Shown here piece after piece: positions 1 through 11,812 of a stretch of 64,000 nucleotides of DNA. Source of the stretch: Pardosa pseudoannulata (taxonomy: Eukaryota > Arthropoda > Arachnida > Araneae > Lycosidae); the NCBI GenBank assembly GCA_032207245.1, contig CM063503.1:64573566-64637565 (forward strand). Reading direction: 5' to 3'. Numbering within the stretch: position 1 is the first letter of the stretch; every line of letters starts with the position of its first letter. Under the pieces are notes generated by a model, which did no database searches, was not told the DNA's origin, and was given only the letters and a program-made list of their open reading frames with translations. Position numbers and translations under genes: made by a program.

Positions 1-276
1 GTGTTAAATATGGTAAAATTATTACTAACTCAATTCGATATGAATAAAAATTATCAAATCTGTGATAGTTTTTACATGCAGCTCAAAATATTTCTGAATT
101 CTTTGTAAGTATATATAATAAGCAATACTCTATAATTTAGGTATTTTTTAATTAAGTGTTTTAAAATAGTAAATTATTGATCTGAAAAGTTTTAATTTTT
201 AACTTGATGTTACTGAAATTTCTGCAATTTAAATCAAATTTTTAATATTTTATTCTTGAAACACATGTATATTTAA

Positions 277-751
277 CACATTGTGTGCGGGTACATTTCG
301 CAGCGGAATTGTACCCGGAGCGGTCGTTTTGCGCGTAAATTTAGCAATTCAGTTAAATCTCAATAGATCGAAAATTATTTAATTTTTTAACCAACTTTTT
401 GTATTTTATATTGAAATATATAAACAAATATATATATAATATATAAATATACATATATAATATTTTAGCAAGGATAAATAAAAAGTTAATTTTAAATCTA
501 AAATGATTTTTTTAATGAACCTTCCGTTTTGTGGTTCCGCATTGACTAATGTAAAAACTAGTCTTTATTTGCCTAAATTTTTCCAGAATCTGTTAGTAGA
601 CAAGACCATTCGGCTTCGTTTTCCTGTATATACCGTAATTTTTGTACCCACAAACAAACCATGTTGTTACACTAACCCGTACTAGTACGTGACCCGCGTT
701 CAAGTATCAATCGTCAGAAAACGTACCAGTACGTGTCCCACATACAATGTG
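277..751. mobile_element. Non-autonomous piggyBac-like MITE
   Basis: Both ends abut TTAA (273-276 and 752-755), the target duplication of piggyBac elements. The termini are inverted repeats: the left starts CACATTGTGTGCGGG and the reverse complement of the right starts CACATTGTATGTGGG. The interior has no transposase frame; its 60-aa open frame resembles nothing and is probably chance. It lies in the third intron of the kinase gene. The superfamily call rests on TTAA plus TIRs only. Confidence 0.68.
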
Positions 752-1265
752 TTAATTGAAAACATATTTCACTAGAATAATTTTTTTATTATGATGGGTG
801 TTTGCTTAATGCCCAAAAGTATCCATCATAGAGATTTTCCCGTGATGTATTCGTAAGTGTAAAAAAAAAAAATGCATTATTTGAGTAGGTATCAGCTCAA
901 AGTTAGAAAATATTTAATTTCAAGAAAAAAAATATGATGAGCTAAAGAGAAATTTGTTTACGAAATTGAATACAAAATAGGCAGACAGGTTCTTGTTAAA
1001 ATATGAATAGCTATATTATAATTGCGATAGCTTGTTAAAAACTATCTTGATTGTACCTTCCGAATGAAACAGATATATACGACTGAATTTTAAATACATG
1101 GACCAACTTTCGGCCTAAATCAGTACATAAATTAAAGATTACATTGACTACAAACCTAAACAGTTTTTAAAATATAACCACTGCCAGAATTTTAATAACT
1201 GTTTGTAATTGCCGAATATCGTTATCAATTCTTTATTCTACTTCTTTTGTTTTGCTAATTATAAG
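752..1265. other. Intronic spacer, no feature seen
   Basis: AT-rich DNA between the piggyBac-like element and the BEL/Pao left LTR. No open frame, RNA gene or clear repeat was recognised. Confidence 0.5.
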
Positions 1266-1492
1266 TGTGAAGATCAAAATAGTTTCTCCCTTTAAAGGGA
1301 AGGAGAGGGATCAACGATGTCCTAGCGCATACTCAGTGAGACCCACCCCCTATACGCCGAAAAATTGTTACATAATTGTACTCAGCGTGGAAGTTTTTTG
1401 TCCACCCTTTGTACATGCTGTCAATAAAATGTCAATTTGTTGTGTTAACCATCGGTTTATTTTTAACTAGATTTTATTTAGTAAACGTAACA
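1266..1492 (+). repeat. BEL/Pao 5' LTR
   Basis: Aligns without gaps at its start with 8278-8511 and shares several blocks with it, such as CTCAGTGAGACCC and ATAATTGTACTC. It starts TGT and ends near AACA. The copies are clearly diverged, so the insertion is old. The exact left boundary is uncertain by tens of bases. Confidence 0.65.
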
Positions 1493-2085
1493 TACCCCAT
1501 TCCTGTCGGGACGGATGTATAATTATGACAACATAAGCCGATAGTTTTTAAATATGAACCTTTATTTTGGTAACAGCGGAAAGCAATAAGAATGGCTTTT
1601 CTAAGACTATTAATAAGAAGTTATCAAATCTATGAAACCCAACGACATTTTTAGACCAACCATCAGAAAAAATATAAAGTATTAAGTGGATAGATGATAT
1701 ATACTTAGATTTGCAGAAAAAGGGTTGTACTGAGATGAATGATAAATACTAACCAACCCAGGATTATAATTAATTGGCACTAGACGTGAAATCGAATAAA
1801 TTATATACTAACTTGCATGTTCAATCTCATAAGTAACGAAGAATCATAGGTAGATATAAACTACAACTCAGAAATAGAACTTTATCAAGTTTGATGGTGA
1901 TCTTAGAACAGGGGTCGGCAACCTGTTTGTCCTTAAGGGCGCAATACTAAATTTGAAAATCACCGAGGGCGCATATTTTACAGATAATCAACAGGTATAA
2001 ATAGGCATTTAAAAAAAAAAAAAAAAAAAAAACAGATTTTTTATAACTTTATTTTGTTGGTGTCATACATAATGATACATATAAT

Positions 2086-4556
2086 TCAGTGTGAAACTTG
2101 GGTGTCCATATTTTCAGCTAATTTCTTATAATTGGGGATATATTTAGAGTTCCCGGCCCTTAAACAATTATCTAAATGTGAGTCAATAAGCTTTGTTCGG
2201 TATTTTGATTTCAAATATTTCATATTTGAGAACAAAGACTCGCAATTGTATGTTGTTGCACAATATGAATAAATTTTTAGCGCACATTTCCTTAAAATAG
2301 GATACTTATTTTCATCGACTAAGTTCCAAAGCATTTTATCATTACTATGCGCTTTTAAAATAATATCACTTCGCAAGTTTATTATTTCTAATTCTAGGTC
2401 TTCGATATTATGAAGCTCGAAATACACTGAAACTATTTCAAGGACATCATCTTCAGTAACACTGAATGGATTTATGAAAAATCTTAGAACGGGTTCTAAT
2501 GCTGCAAAATCTTCAAATCTAGAAGAAAACTCTTCTATTGGCTTATCTATAATTTCTAAATATGATGTAGCAGTAAAATTTTCATTATTCAAATTTAAAC
2601 TCTCAACAGTATATTTTATATTTGGGAAATGTGATAATGATTTTTTTCAATAGATGGGATTTCAACAACACTAACTTGCATTTGAATGCATTTACTGCAC
2701 TAATCATGTCAGTGATATGCCGATTTTTCCCTTGTATTTTTAAATTTAATTCATTCAACTTTGCCGTTATATCTGTCAGAAATCCGAGGTCGATTAGCCA
2801 ATCCTTATTTTCTAATTGCTCGTAAAATTCGACTCTTGATGCAATAAATTCCTTTATTTGTGGCAAAAGCATGATAAACCGCTCAAGTATTTTACCTCTG
2901 CTCAGCCACCTCACTTCAGTATGTAAAAGAAGATTTGTGAACTGAACGTCCTCATCTTCTAAAAGTAATTTAAACAATCTGTGTTGCATAGCTCCCGATC
3001 TTATGGAATTAATAATTTTTGTTACTATCGTAAATACGTGTTGAAAACCATTGTTTTTGCGCATAACATTTCCTGATGTATGAGGCAATGATAAAAAATA
3101 AATTTAGGGAATAAGGAATCCTGTCTACATAAGGCAATAAATCCTTTTTTCCAATCAGTCATCGCTGGTGCCCCGTCTGTTGTAATTGACGATAACTTTT
3201 GTACAGGTAATTTTACATCTGTTATATACTTTTTAAAAGTAGAAAATATATCTTCTCCTCTGGTGCTTCCCTTTAATAGAAGAACTTTAAGGAATTCTTC
3301 TTTTGTTGTAAAATCGGAAAATGCCATCTTCACGCAAATTGCTAATTGTGATATATTTGTCACGTCTGTCGATTCATCCATCTGTAGCGAAAAGAAAATA
3401 CAATTTTCCATATCATTTGCTAATTCTGCCTCCATATTCTCCGCAATTACTTCAATTCTTCTAGTAACAGTTCGTGCTGATAATTGCAACGCAGGGCCGT
3501 AGCCAGAAATTATACTCAGAGGGGGACATTGTTTTTTGTGAAGGATATTTAAATAAAACTACAGGTTTTCTTATATATGTATACTCCTAGTGAATATCAT
3601 AATACAATGTGATTTTAAAATATCAAAATAATTAAAAAATGACATAATAAACAAATATATAGCCTTGAATGAGTAATGTAGTAACTACATAATGAATTTA
3701 ATAGTAAAATCAACACTGAAAATATATAAACTTTATATGATTTTCAATTCTAATTTTTAAAAGAGAAGTATAACCAAAGATTGGAAGAAAATGAAAATGT
3801 TCAAAATTTTACTTGTATATCATGAAATATGCTCTTTTTGAAATTTTCGCCAAAAATGTTCACAATTTCCTCTGATTGTGCACCAATATTGTGATGAGAT
3901 GCCAAAAGTGCTAGTCTGTCTGTTTTTACATGTCGAATCAAATTTGCACCTATTCCTTAATTCAGCATCACTGTTCTAAGCCCACTGTTATCTATGCACA
4001 GCTAGGCAGATGACACTACCACACATGAACCCTTTTCTTTATACGAAACGGTCTTTAAGAATTTTGGAGGGGGACCGGTCCCCCATATCCCTCCCCTTGC
4101 CTACGGCCTTGTTGCAACGTGTTTATAGCTGAAGCTATTTCTTTTTTATTTTTAAATTCTTCAAAAACTGAATCAGGAGCTTCTAACATGTCTTCTTTCA
4201 CTAATTCTCCATCTGTAAATGGTTTTTTATTCTTAGCTAGCAAATGCGATATTTTATATGACGCGATCGTTGCTGCTTTATGTTGTTTCAGTGGTTTAGT
4301 AAAAAAAAACTTTGTTGGTTAGTTATTGAAGATTTTAAAGAAATAATTTTTTTTCTTCTAATTTCAGAGTTCATTGGATAGTCACTATCAAAATTGGTAT
4401 GAACGGTTTTAAAATGTCGTTCAATATTACTTTTCTTGGGAATCGCGACACTATTATTACACAACAAACACACTTCCATTTGTAATCAACGAAATAATAT
4501 AGATGTTCCCATTCATCGTTAAAATAATATGTTCTTTTTCTTTTACATTTATCCAT
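2086..4556 (-). pseudogene. hAT transposase pseudogene (BED-finger type, GTF2IRD2/ZBED-like)
   Basis: Read leftwards from about 4556, this once encoded a cut-and-paste transposase. Visible pieces in order: a BED-like zinc finger (CLLCNN...ERHFKTVH, about 4400-4480); the segment before the nested insertion (about 4120-4300); QMDESTDVTNISQL, which holds the first catalytic aspartate; the HCLIHQEMLCAK block; TEVRWLSRGKILERF; and the C-terminal hAT dimerisation region with CESLFSNMKYLKSKYR (about 2130-2230). It is dead: there are frameshifts near 4450, 4302 (a run of nine A) and 3080, a stop near 2595, and a 620-bp element splits the frame at 3492-4111. The blocks resemble transposases that gave rise to vertebrate GTF2IRD2/ZBED-type genes; the family assignment is from motif memory, not a search. 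Confidence 0.88.
3492..4111. mobile_element. hAT-type MITE nested in the hAT transposase (copy 1)
   Basis: A 620-bp non-coding element with inverted ends CAGGGCCGTAGCCAG and CTTGCCTACGGCCTTG (reverse complement CAAGGCCGTAGGCAAG). An exact 8-bp duplication TTGCAACG flanks it at 3484-3491 and 4112-4119. Just inside the ends are a G-run (AGAGGGGGAC) and a matching C-rich stretch. It interrupts the transposase frame between the residues INTLQ and LSARTV, so it is the youngest layer of the nest. A second, shorter copy lies at 61465-61794. Confidence 0.93.
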
Positions 4557-5129
4557 GAAGGGTTTTGAAAGAAAAGAATGATTTCGGATTACTTGGTAGT
4601 TTTAAATGCATGGTCTACGCATGGTCTATTCGAAATACGATCACACACTAACAAAAAATACGTGCGTGTTATTAGATGCGCTCAAGTTTAGCAAACTGCT
4701 AATCTATGCACAATCCTAAACTCAACTGACTACTTGCTGTATATTGCCGTTTGACAAAAGTAAATCGCTCTGGCTATCATATATTTACATTAATCCAGCG
4801 AGGGCGCATTAAAAATCGATCGGGGGCGCCATGGCGCCCGCGGGCGCCGCGTTGCCTACCCCTGTCTTAGAATCTGGTATCATTTTGGACAAGGTTCTCT
4901 AAATTTCATGACGATAAAAAATGTTCGAAACAAATTTCATTATTTACTCCAGTGAAATAAGCTCAATTCTGTGTCTAGGCAGATCGTAGAAAGCTTCCCT
5001 GCTATAGAAATGAATTTTGAAAAAGTGTTGAATCATTTAAAAAGTTAAGGTATTTGGTAATAAGAACGTCCTTTATTTATTATACATATAATGAGAACTT
5101 TTAAAACTTGTAATCACTTAAATATAAAA

Positions 5130-7850
5130 TAGACTCTAAACAGCAGACTGCAAACACAGCTACGTGCTCTGGAACATTTAACTCAAGATAAATTCGCATG
5201 TATTTTGTTTCCATTAGTAGAATCTGCTTTCCCCACTAATTTAATAAAAATTTGCGAGAGGCAGAGGAGCATCACAGCTGAAATACCTGAAGGTAAGAGT
5301 GATTTGGATTTATTGATTTTGTTAAAAATGAAGTCAAAACTAAATTTAGAATTAAGATTACACGTATTTTAAGCTCAGAAAAATTAAATGTTAGGAAAAA
5401 TAAATGTTCTGAATCAAAATATGATGTTCCAACTACATGCGATTTGCACAGAGCAAATAATAATGAAAGTAATACACAATTTTGATGATAATGTAAAGAA
5501 ATTTAAAAACATTGAATGTATTTGTGAAAAATCGTATCTGTCAGAAAATTGTAATAATGTAGCTTCAACGAGTTTAGAATGTAAAAAGGATACTGTTAGG
5601 AAAAATAATGTTTTGTGTGCTAGAAAACAATCCCAGGGTAATGAAAGTACGTTTCAGTATAAATGTATTTAATGTAAAATTCGTCATTTTATTTTGTGTC
5701 CTGGCTTAACTGTAACAAAATAGATAACATTCATAATGTAAAAAATTGTGAAAACAAAACAAGCACACTTAATATCACGTTGAAGTTTCAGACTTTATTG
5801 AGCTTCGAAATGGACCAAATACGTTTATTCGAGCTATTTATGTCAGTGGTTCTATGAAATTATGTGAAGATATTGCCAAAATTATGATTTATGTTCTTTG
5901 GTGGTGTTGAAACTCCATAAAGTGTACATAGAAATTATCTTATAGAATCAAGCAATGTTGATAACAGTTATAAGTATTAATTAGAAGTGCTTAATCAAAA
6001 CCGCATTTGTTCTGAAATTAAAAATATTCCATCCGGGCCATAGTTGGATGAACTCAGATTACATAAAATTAAAATTAGTGATTTACAGAAAAATCCATTT
6101 GATGTTGATAATGAAATAAAATTGTTAATCCACGCAGGTATGGAAGGTAGACTCTTAAACAGAAAAAAAAATTGTGAATCTTAAATCAGGTATAACGGCA
6201 ATTTAGACAAAACTGAGTTGTTCCGTCAATGGAATTTAGGGTAAAGCTAGTCATGACCCTGATCCAAATTTTTCAAGTTCAGCTTCACTTTTGATTTCCT
6301 CGCTGCTCTCAAAAAATGGGTTCATTTATATTTTGTGGAAATTAGATGTTTTGGGAATTACTGAGGCTTCACTAAGTAAAACACTGTTACAAGATACACA
6401 AAAAGATTAATTTTAGCAATAGCTCACCAAGTTTTTGATATAATTGGGTATACGGCTCCGGTTATGTTAATCCTAAAAATTATTTTATACAAAACATTGA
6501 ACTCAAAATTTAAATGGGACAATGTATTATCGGATTATTTAGTCAAAAGATTTAACTCCTGGCATCAAATATTGCACTTGCTTTCAAGCTGAAGTCTACC
6601 TAGATGGTTTGGTCTCAAATAGATCGATGAATTAAGTTTACATCTGTTTTGAGATAGTAGTAAAAAAGCTCATGGTACATGCGTTTTTATAAGAGTTGAA
6701 AATAACAATGTCAAAATTATTTTGGTTAATGGAAAATATAGAGTAGTTTCCTTAAAATCCATTACAATTCCTTGCCTAGAACTTTTAGACTACAGGATAG
6801 GTGATAAATTATAATCTTCCACAGTCTTTTACAAGCGATCTTAAGCTATCCAAAGTCGATAATCTTGTTGGACTGATTTCACGACGGCTTTGTACTAGAT
6901 ACAGCGAGAAGAAAATTTGAATACTTTTATTCATAACTGTATTTAAAAAAAAAAAAATTCGTCCTTTGACTTTTACAATGTGGCACCATATTCCGGATAG
7001 TTTTAATACTGCCGATTTCCTTTCTTAAGGATGTTCCGTTATGCAATTAATAGAACAAAAATGGTGGGAGAGAGTTTGCTGGTTGCGTAATAAGGAAGAA
7101 AACTGGCCTAAATATAAATTATAGTAACCAAAATAAAATTTGTTCAATTCTGAAGCTCGAAAAACAATTATATTGGCAAAAAATGATAATGTTAAATGAT
7201 ATTGTAGATATTTTTTCCTTGATAGAAGAAAATTGTAAGAATATTAGCATGTATATTTAGATTTTATAACAATGTAAAAAATGCTGTCAAAAATTTGGTT
7301 GAATTATGTGTTTAAGAAACTGACATGGCAGTGATAGCTTTACAATCTTTAATTCAAAAAGCATCTTAAGGATTAAACAGACAATTAATTAAAGCAACTG
7401 AGACCAATAGTTGAGGTCATGGTCTTATTAAAAGAGCTAAATCAAGTGTTGCTTTTGGCATACGCTTTAAAGTTCTTTATCATAAAGCCTTCTGATCATC
7501 CGGTTGAAAAATTTCTGCTATCCAATATAGAAAGAATTTATTAGCGATCTTAAGCTCATAATGAATTATTACCTGCTAGTACTTCATTATCAATGTTTCA
7601 TTTAAAGGAGTGGCTGAATTCTAAAATCAAGTAAATAAATTCTATAATAAACTGTGTAAAATGTTAAAAATTCAAAGCTAAAATATCAATGCAGTCCTAG
7701 GAATTTTACTAAATAAATTCCGCGATACATGTTTTTGAAATTATATGATGCGATTTTGCTAGTCCGTTGTATTTGAAGAACGGCTTAAAAACAATATCGT
7801 ACATTTTACCTGTGTGGTCTATCGAGCCATTCATATAGAATACATCACCT
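5130..7850 (+). pseudogene. BEL/Pao gag-pol remnant
   Basis: Conceptual reading across stops shows a DUF1759-like gag part (about 5190-5330: ESAFPTNLIKICERQRS). A CCHC zinc knuckle follows at about 5664-5700 with a stop inside it. Next is the DUF1758-type aspartic protease (about 5810-6240: FIRAIYVSGS, then HAGMEGRLLNRK). The region around 6415-6500 reads AHQVFDIIGYTAPV. The RNase H part (about 6650-6800) reads SKKAHGTCVFIRVEN and SLKSITIPCLELLD, followed by WTDFTTALY (about 6868-6895) and WHHIPDSFNTADFLS (about 6980-7025). An integrase-core trace, FASPLYLKNGLK, lies at about 7768-7803. Little reverse transcriptase core remains between 6240 and 6410, so a deletion is inferred. It is not functional. 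Confidence 0.82.
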
Positions 7851-8277
7851 CCTTAACTTTTTATCTAACTAATATATTTTAACGTAAAAAAAAAAAAATT
7901 CAGTGTTTAAGGAATTTTATTTCGCGTCGCAGGCGAATTTTGATGATATATTGAGATAACTGAATAAATTTTGTAAGCGCCGACAAAGTTTTGCAATCCA
8001 TTAACTGGGATAGTCTGCATTTAATCAATAGAATTTTAAACCTCTATCCGCAGACTGGTTCGAGTATTTAATTCAAATTGTAAAAAGACTCGTACCGATA
8101 TTATTCCCAATTTTTTGTTTATTAAGCGATATGAATAACTTTAAATTATGAATTAGTTTTATTATTTAGTATAAAGGATTTTTAAGAGCATATTATAATT
8201 ACGTACTTTCTTTTATCAATATCCTAGGAAATATTCATCGTTAGTGTATAAGAACCTACTCAAAAGAGGGGAGAAAA

Positions 8278-8511
8278 TGTACAGGACGAAATATTTTCTC
8301 CTTTGAGAGGGAGGAGAAGGGTCATCAATGTCCTCGCGCGTGCTCAGTGAGACCCCGAAGCGCAGGAAAACTTATATAATTGTACTCTAGTCAGCGTCAG
8401 TTTCTGTCAACCTTTCGTATATGTCGTCAATAAACGTCTATTTCATTTTGTCGTTTTAACTTTAGGCTCATTTTTGTATTTTACAAACCTTTTATTCAGA
8501 GTATGTAACCA
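8278..8511 (+). repeat. BEL/Pao 3' LTR
   Basis: Partner of the LTR at 1266-1492. Both contain a paired GGGAGGAGAAGGG-like purine block, CTCAGTGAGACCC, ATAATTGTACTC, a GTCAATAAA polyadenylation-like signal and a T-rich end. Many substitutions separate the copies, which supports an old insertion. Confidence 0.7.
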
Positions 8512-11147
8512 TCCGTAAATAAAATTTGGATTTCTAGATATCGGCTTACATTACAAATTTGGATTTCAATAAAAATTTAATGAATTATTTTATTTCCATG
8601 CTGTGTGGGATGCAACCTATTACTAAACAAAAGGTATTTTCTTACCAACTTATTTTTTAACAGACTTTAAAGATGTGTTCAAAGTTGAAACAAAAAGACA
8701 TAATTAATTTTAACTACAAAATAAGCATAGATCAATGCAGGTTCATTCAAAAGTGTGTGTAGAATGGGCAAGTTTTTAATAAGAGACCAATTACAGCCAG
8801 ACGGGTTTTCATGGAATTTGATAATCTTAGTGGCATTTAAACTTTGTACTTCTTAATATCAAGCTTGTAACCCATTGATAAATCCTGGTATTCTTTAGAA
8901 TATTGTCTCATCTTAAGGATTTCATTTTTCACTCTTTTCATATTTGTAAATGCTTTGTCCTTTAATATTATTTTGAAACTTCACAAAATTAAGTCTTGTG
9001 AGACTGGGTCAGATTTAACACATCTTCCTCCTTTCCTCTATAATTCTCAAATAGTTAGAAATAAGACAAGATTATTATATGCTCCAAATTAGTTCTACCA
9101 TCCTGTTTTGTTTCACAGACTGTAAAACTTCCTTGTATATTACTTGATCACTTTTTTAAACTTATTGCAGTAGTTTATTTACAGAGTATAATTGTTCCAA
9201 AGTTAGTAGTTGTTAGTTAATAAGTATTTCTTCAGAGCTCTTTTATATCAGATATACTACTGTATCTATAAACACTTTTTTGGCAGAATTTTAGCTGTGA
9301 ATTTCAGAATACATCAATATGTTCTATTTACAAAAAATCATCTCATTTGGAAAAAGGTTTTAAACACTTGCTAATTTTTTCTATATACAGAGTACAAAAG
9401 CTATTCCTATCATATTATATGGTGTGTGTGTATATATATTATTGAAAAGCAATATTTCAGATCATATGTTACTGATATTACAATATGAAAATTATAGAAA
9501 ATTAAGAAGGAAATTTAAATTTATCATACAGTTATTACAATTTAATTTTCTTATACAGTTAGAAATTTTAGATTACAAAAAATTTACTCTAATATTATTG
9601 ACTGTAAAAATAAAAATCTATTCATTTTGCTGATTAACTATAGATCTCTCACAAAGACTGAAAATTAATTATAATACAGGAAGTAAAATTTTACTGCAAT
9701 TATATTTAGATCTGCCATTTAAAAAAAAGCAAAGAAAGTCTATACATCATGATTAAACTGCCAATCATTTATTTGTGACAGCTAGCAAAAGTATACCATT
9801 GATACACAAATAGAAAAATAAAAAGACTGATAATACATGTAATTCACAAATTAAGTATTCTCCTATCCATACTCCATAAGCTAGCATATTAACAAGAAAA
9901 GATTTTTTTGAAAATGAGTAAGTATATAATTATATAAATCTGTTACTTATGAGTTATATAATTGCTATGCATTGTTTTATTTTATACAGTTAACATTCTG
10001 AAAATATATTCCACACTAGGTGTAACTTTTTTATGTAATCTCCTTGTTTCCTTTGTAATATCAAGTTGATTCAGTGATGTCAGTTTATTAGTTTGTCTAA
10101 ATAGAGTAACAATTAATCTTAATTAGTGCAATGGAAAGGACAGTTTTGGGCACAAAATATTCAGCAACTATAGATATATGCTACATATTACAGTTAACAA
10201 TGTTACCACTCATTCAGTAAAATCAACATGTTCATCTGCCATGATGGAGAGTATGAGCTGAAATCCCACATAATGCTTGATTGTATCCTGGGAAAGGAGT
10301 CTCTTTACCCTACAATTCTGACTTAAGGGAAGCAGAGCAACCCATGTCTATCACTAAAGTCATTTACATTTAAATATAAAATGTTCTGCTCTTGTTTTAT
10401 TATCTTATGTGTTTCTCATTCAAACATTAGATTACTGTTAGGTAGGATCCCTACAGATATTAATCACAACACATTTGTTGGAAATTATTAGTTTTACATA
10501 AAATCTGAGATCTGTTTGTATACAGCACTCTTTATCGAAAAACCTTTAATTTTTCTCTACCGAAATATACCCTTTGTGAGAATAAGTTTTACAAAAACTG
10601 CATTTAAATTTATATATTCTTTGAATTTGTATGAATTTATGAATTTTCAAACTACACTTTCTAAAAGGAAAAAATATCATGCACCAAGAACAAAATATCC
10701 AAATGTAATAAAATTTCATATATAAAGACATAGTGACTGAACATGCAAATGATTAAAATTTACAGTACAATGAACAAACAATAACTATAATGCATTGAAA
10801 CAATTCTTTTTGATATAGAGTAATAATAAACTTATTAGAAACTTGGTAAATATGTGTGCATTGATTTTCTTTTTAAAAAATTGTATGGAAATATATATTG
10901 TATGTATTAATTGTATGTATATTGTAAGTTAATCAGTTAATACAGTAAAACTTTTATGATACTCAATCATAATGTCCACAAAACAACAGTGTTTGTAGTT
11001 TTTTTTTTTTTTTTCACAAAAAACTATTCTTAAGTAGTTCCTCCCAGAAAGAAAATTTTTTGGTTATAACCTTGTTAGTTTTTTATATTCATAATCAAAT
11101 TACATAAGACAAAAATAAGAAAAAGTTTCATTAAATTTTTTTCTAAC
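8512..11147. other. Kinase intron 3, remaining part
   Basis: AT-rich intronic DNA between the BEL/Pao element and the third coding exon. It was scanned on the minus strand for the next kinase exon (expected to begin with an acidic DEEEEIKLEI-type stretch) and none was found, so this intron runs past the left edge. Short open frames at 9424-9633 and 10516-10731 are low-complexity and judged spurious. Confidence 0.6.
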
Positions 11148-11204
11148 CTCAGTCACATCCATAATCTTAATAGCAGCAAGTTGCCCAGTCTTAGTATGAC
11201 GACC
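11148..11204 (-). CDS. msn: Misshapen/TNIK-type kinase, coding exon 3
   Basis: A 57-bp phase-0 exon encoding GRHTKTGQLAAIKIMDVTE. It is preceded on the minus strand by TTTTTAG and followed by the donor GTTAGAA. It supplies beta-strands 2-3 of the kinase N-lobe; the lysine of AAIK is the invariant ATP-anchoring lysine. It joins exon 2 in frame at the GQVYK/GRH junction conserved in MAP4K4, TNIK, MINK1 and fly misshapen. The next exon is outside the window, so the gene is partial here. Confidence 0.93.
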
Positions 11205-11812
11205 CTAAAAACATAATAGCAGAGGATGAAATACTTCTCAAAAGTAAGCTATATTAAAATCCTTGTACAAAGATAACAATGCTCCACATAACAAAATATA
11301 CAAATTTGTAGAGATTTTCATCCTATGTACACTTAAAATCTAATATATATAATATATATATATAAAGGAATTGCTGTTAAAATGTTAAAACTAGGAATGA
11401 AATGAATACCTGATAAATATCTAGTATCCAGTCTATCAGATTTAATTTTGTATATTTGAAATAACATTTAGATGTATATACTAGCCTGGACACCTGAAGT
11501 ATCAAAGCAGTTATCCTGCAAGAGATATATGGAGGCAGAAAGTAATTGAAAAAGCTGGAGTTTGAAAATTGAATAAAATAGCTTGTTTTGAAGTTTTTTA
11601 ATTAAAATTAAGCAGCGATGATTATCACTACATATGTCTTAATTTTGTTGTTTTGTTAGTTTACTTTGTGAAATCTGGATTTGTATACATGCATGTATAA
11701 TCAAGTTACATCATAAGTTATTTTAAATTATATATTGGAATTTTGCTCTGCGGCAGTTTACAGAATTTTTTTTTTTAATTTAAGGTCACAATCACCCCTT
11801 AATAGGCTAGAG

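Larger units (their letters stand above)
1909..4864 (-). mobile_element. hAT transposon with 8-bp target duplication, inserted in BEL/Pao
   Basis: The ends are inverted repeats CAGGGGTCGGCAAC (left) and GTTGCCTACCCCTG (right, reverse complement CAGGGGTAGGCAAC). An exact 8-bp duplication TCTTAGAA flanks it at 1901-1908 and 4865-4872, diagnostic of the hAT superfamily. The right subterminal part is strikingly GC-rich (about 4800-4855), with GGCGCC-type palindromes. It carries a broken transposase on the minus strand and is itself interrupted by a smaller hAT-type element at 3492-4111. Confidence 0.93.
1266..8511 (+). mobile_element. Decayed BEL/Pao LTR retrotransposon carrying nested insertions
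   Basis: A plus-strand retroelement bounded by two diverged LTR copies (1266-1492, 8278-8511). Between them, in the order expected for BEL/Pao, lie gag-like sequence, a zinc knuckle, a protease domain, an RNase H region and an integrase-like end, all broken by stops and frameshifts. A 2.96-kb hAT element (1909-4864) sits in the 5' part, so the retroelement itself would be about 4.3 kb. That is short for the family and implies internal deletion, mainly of the reverse transcriptase core. It is antisense to the host kinase gene. Confidence 0.85.

Noticed and set aside
1..11147. Fourth kinase exon
   Set aside because: Searched on the minus strand for the expected acidic exon start and the YSHHRNIATYYG block; nothing matched, so the gene continues outside the window.
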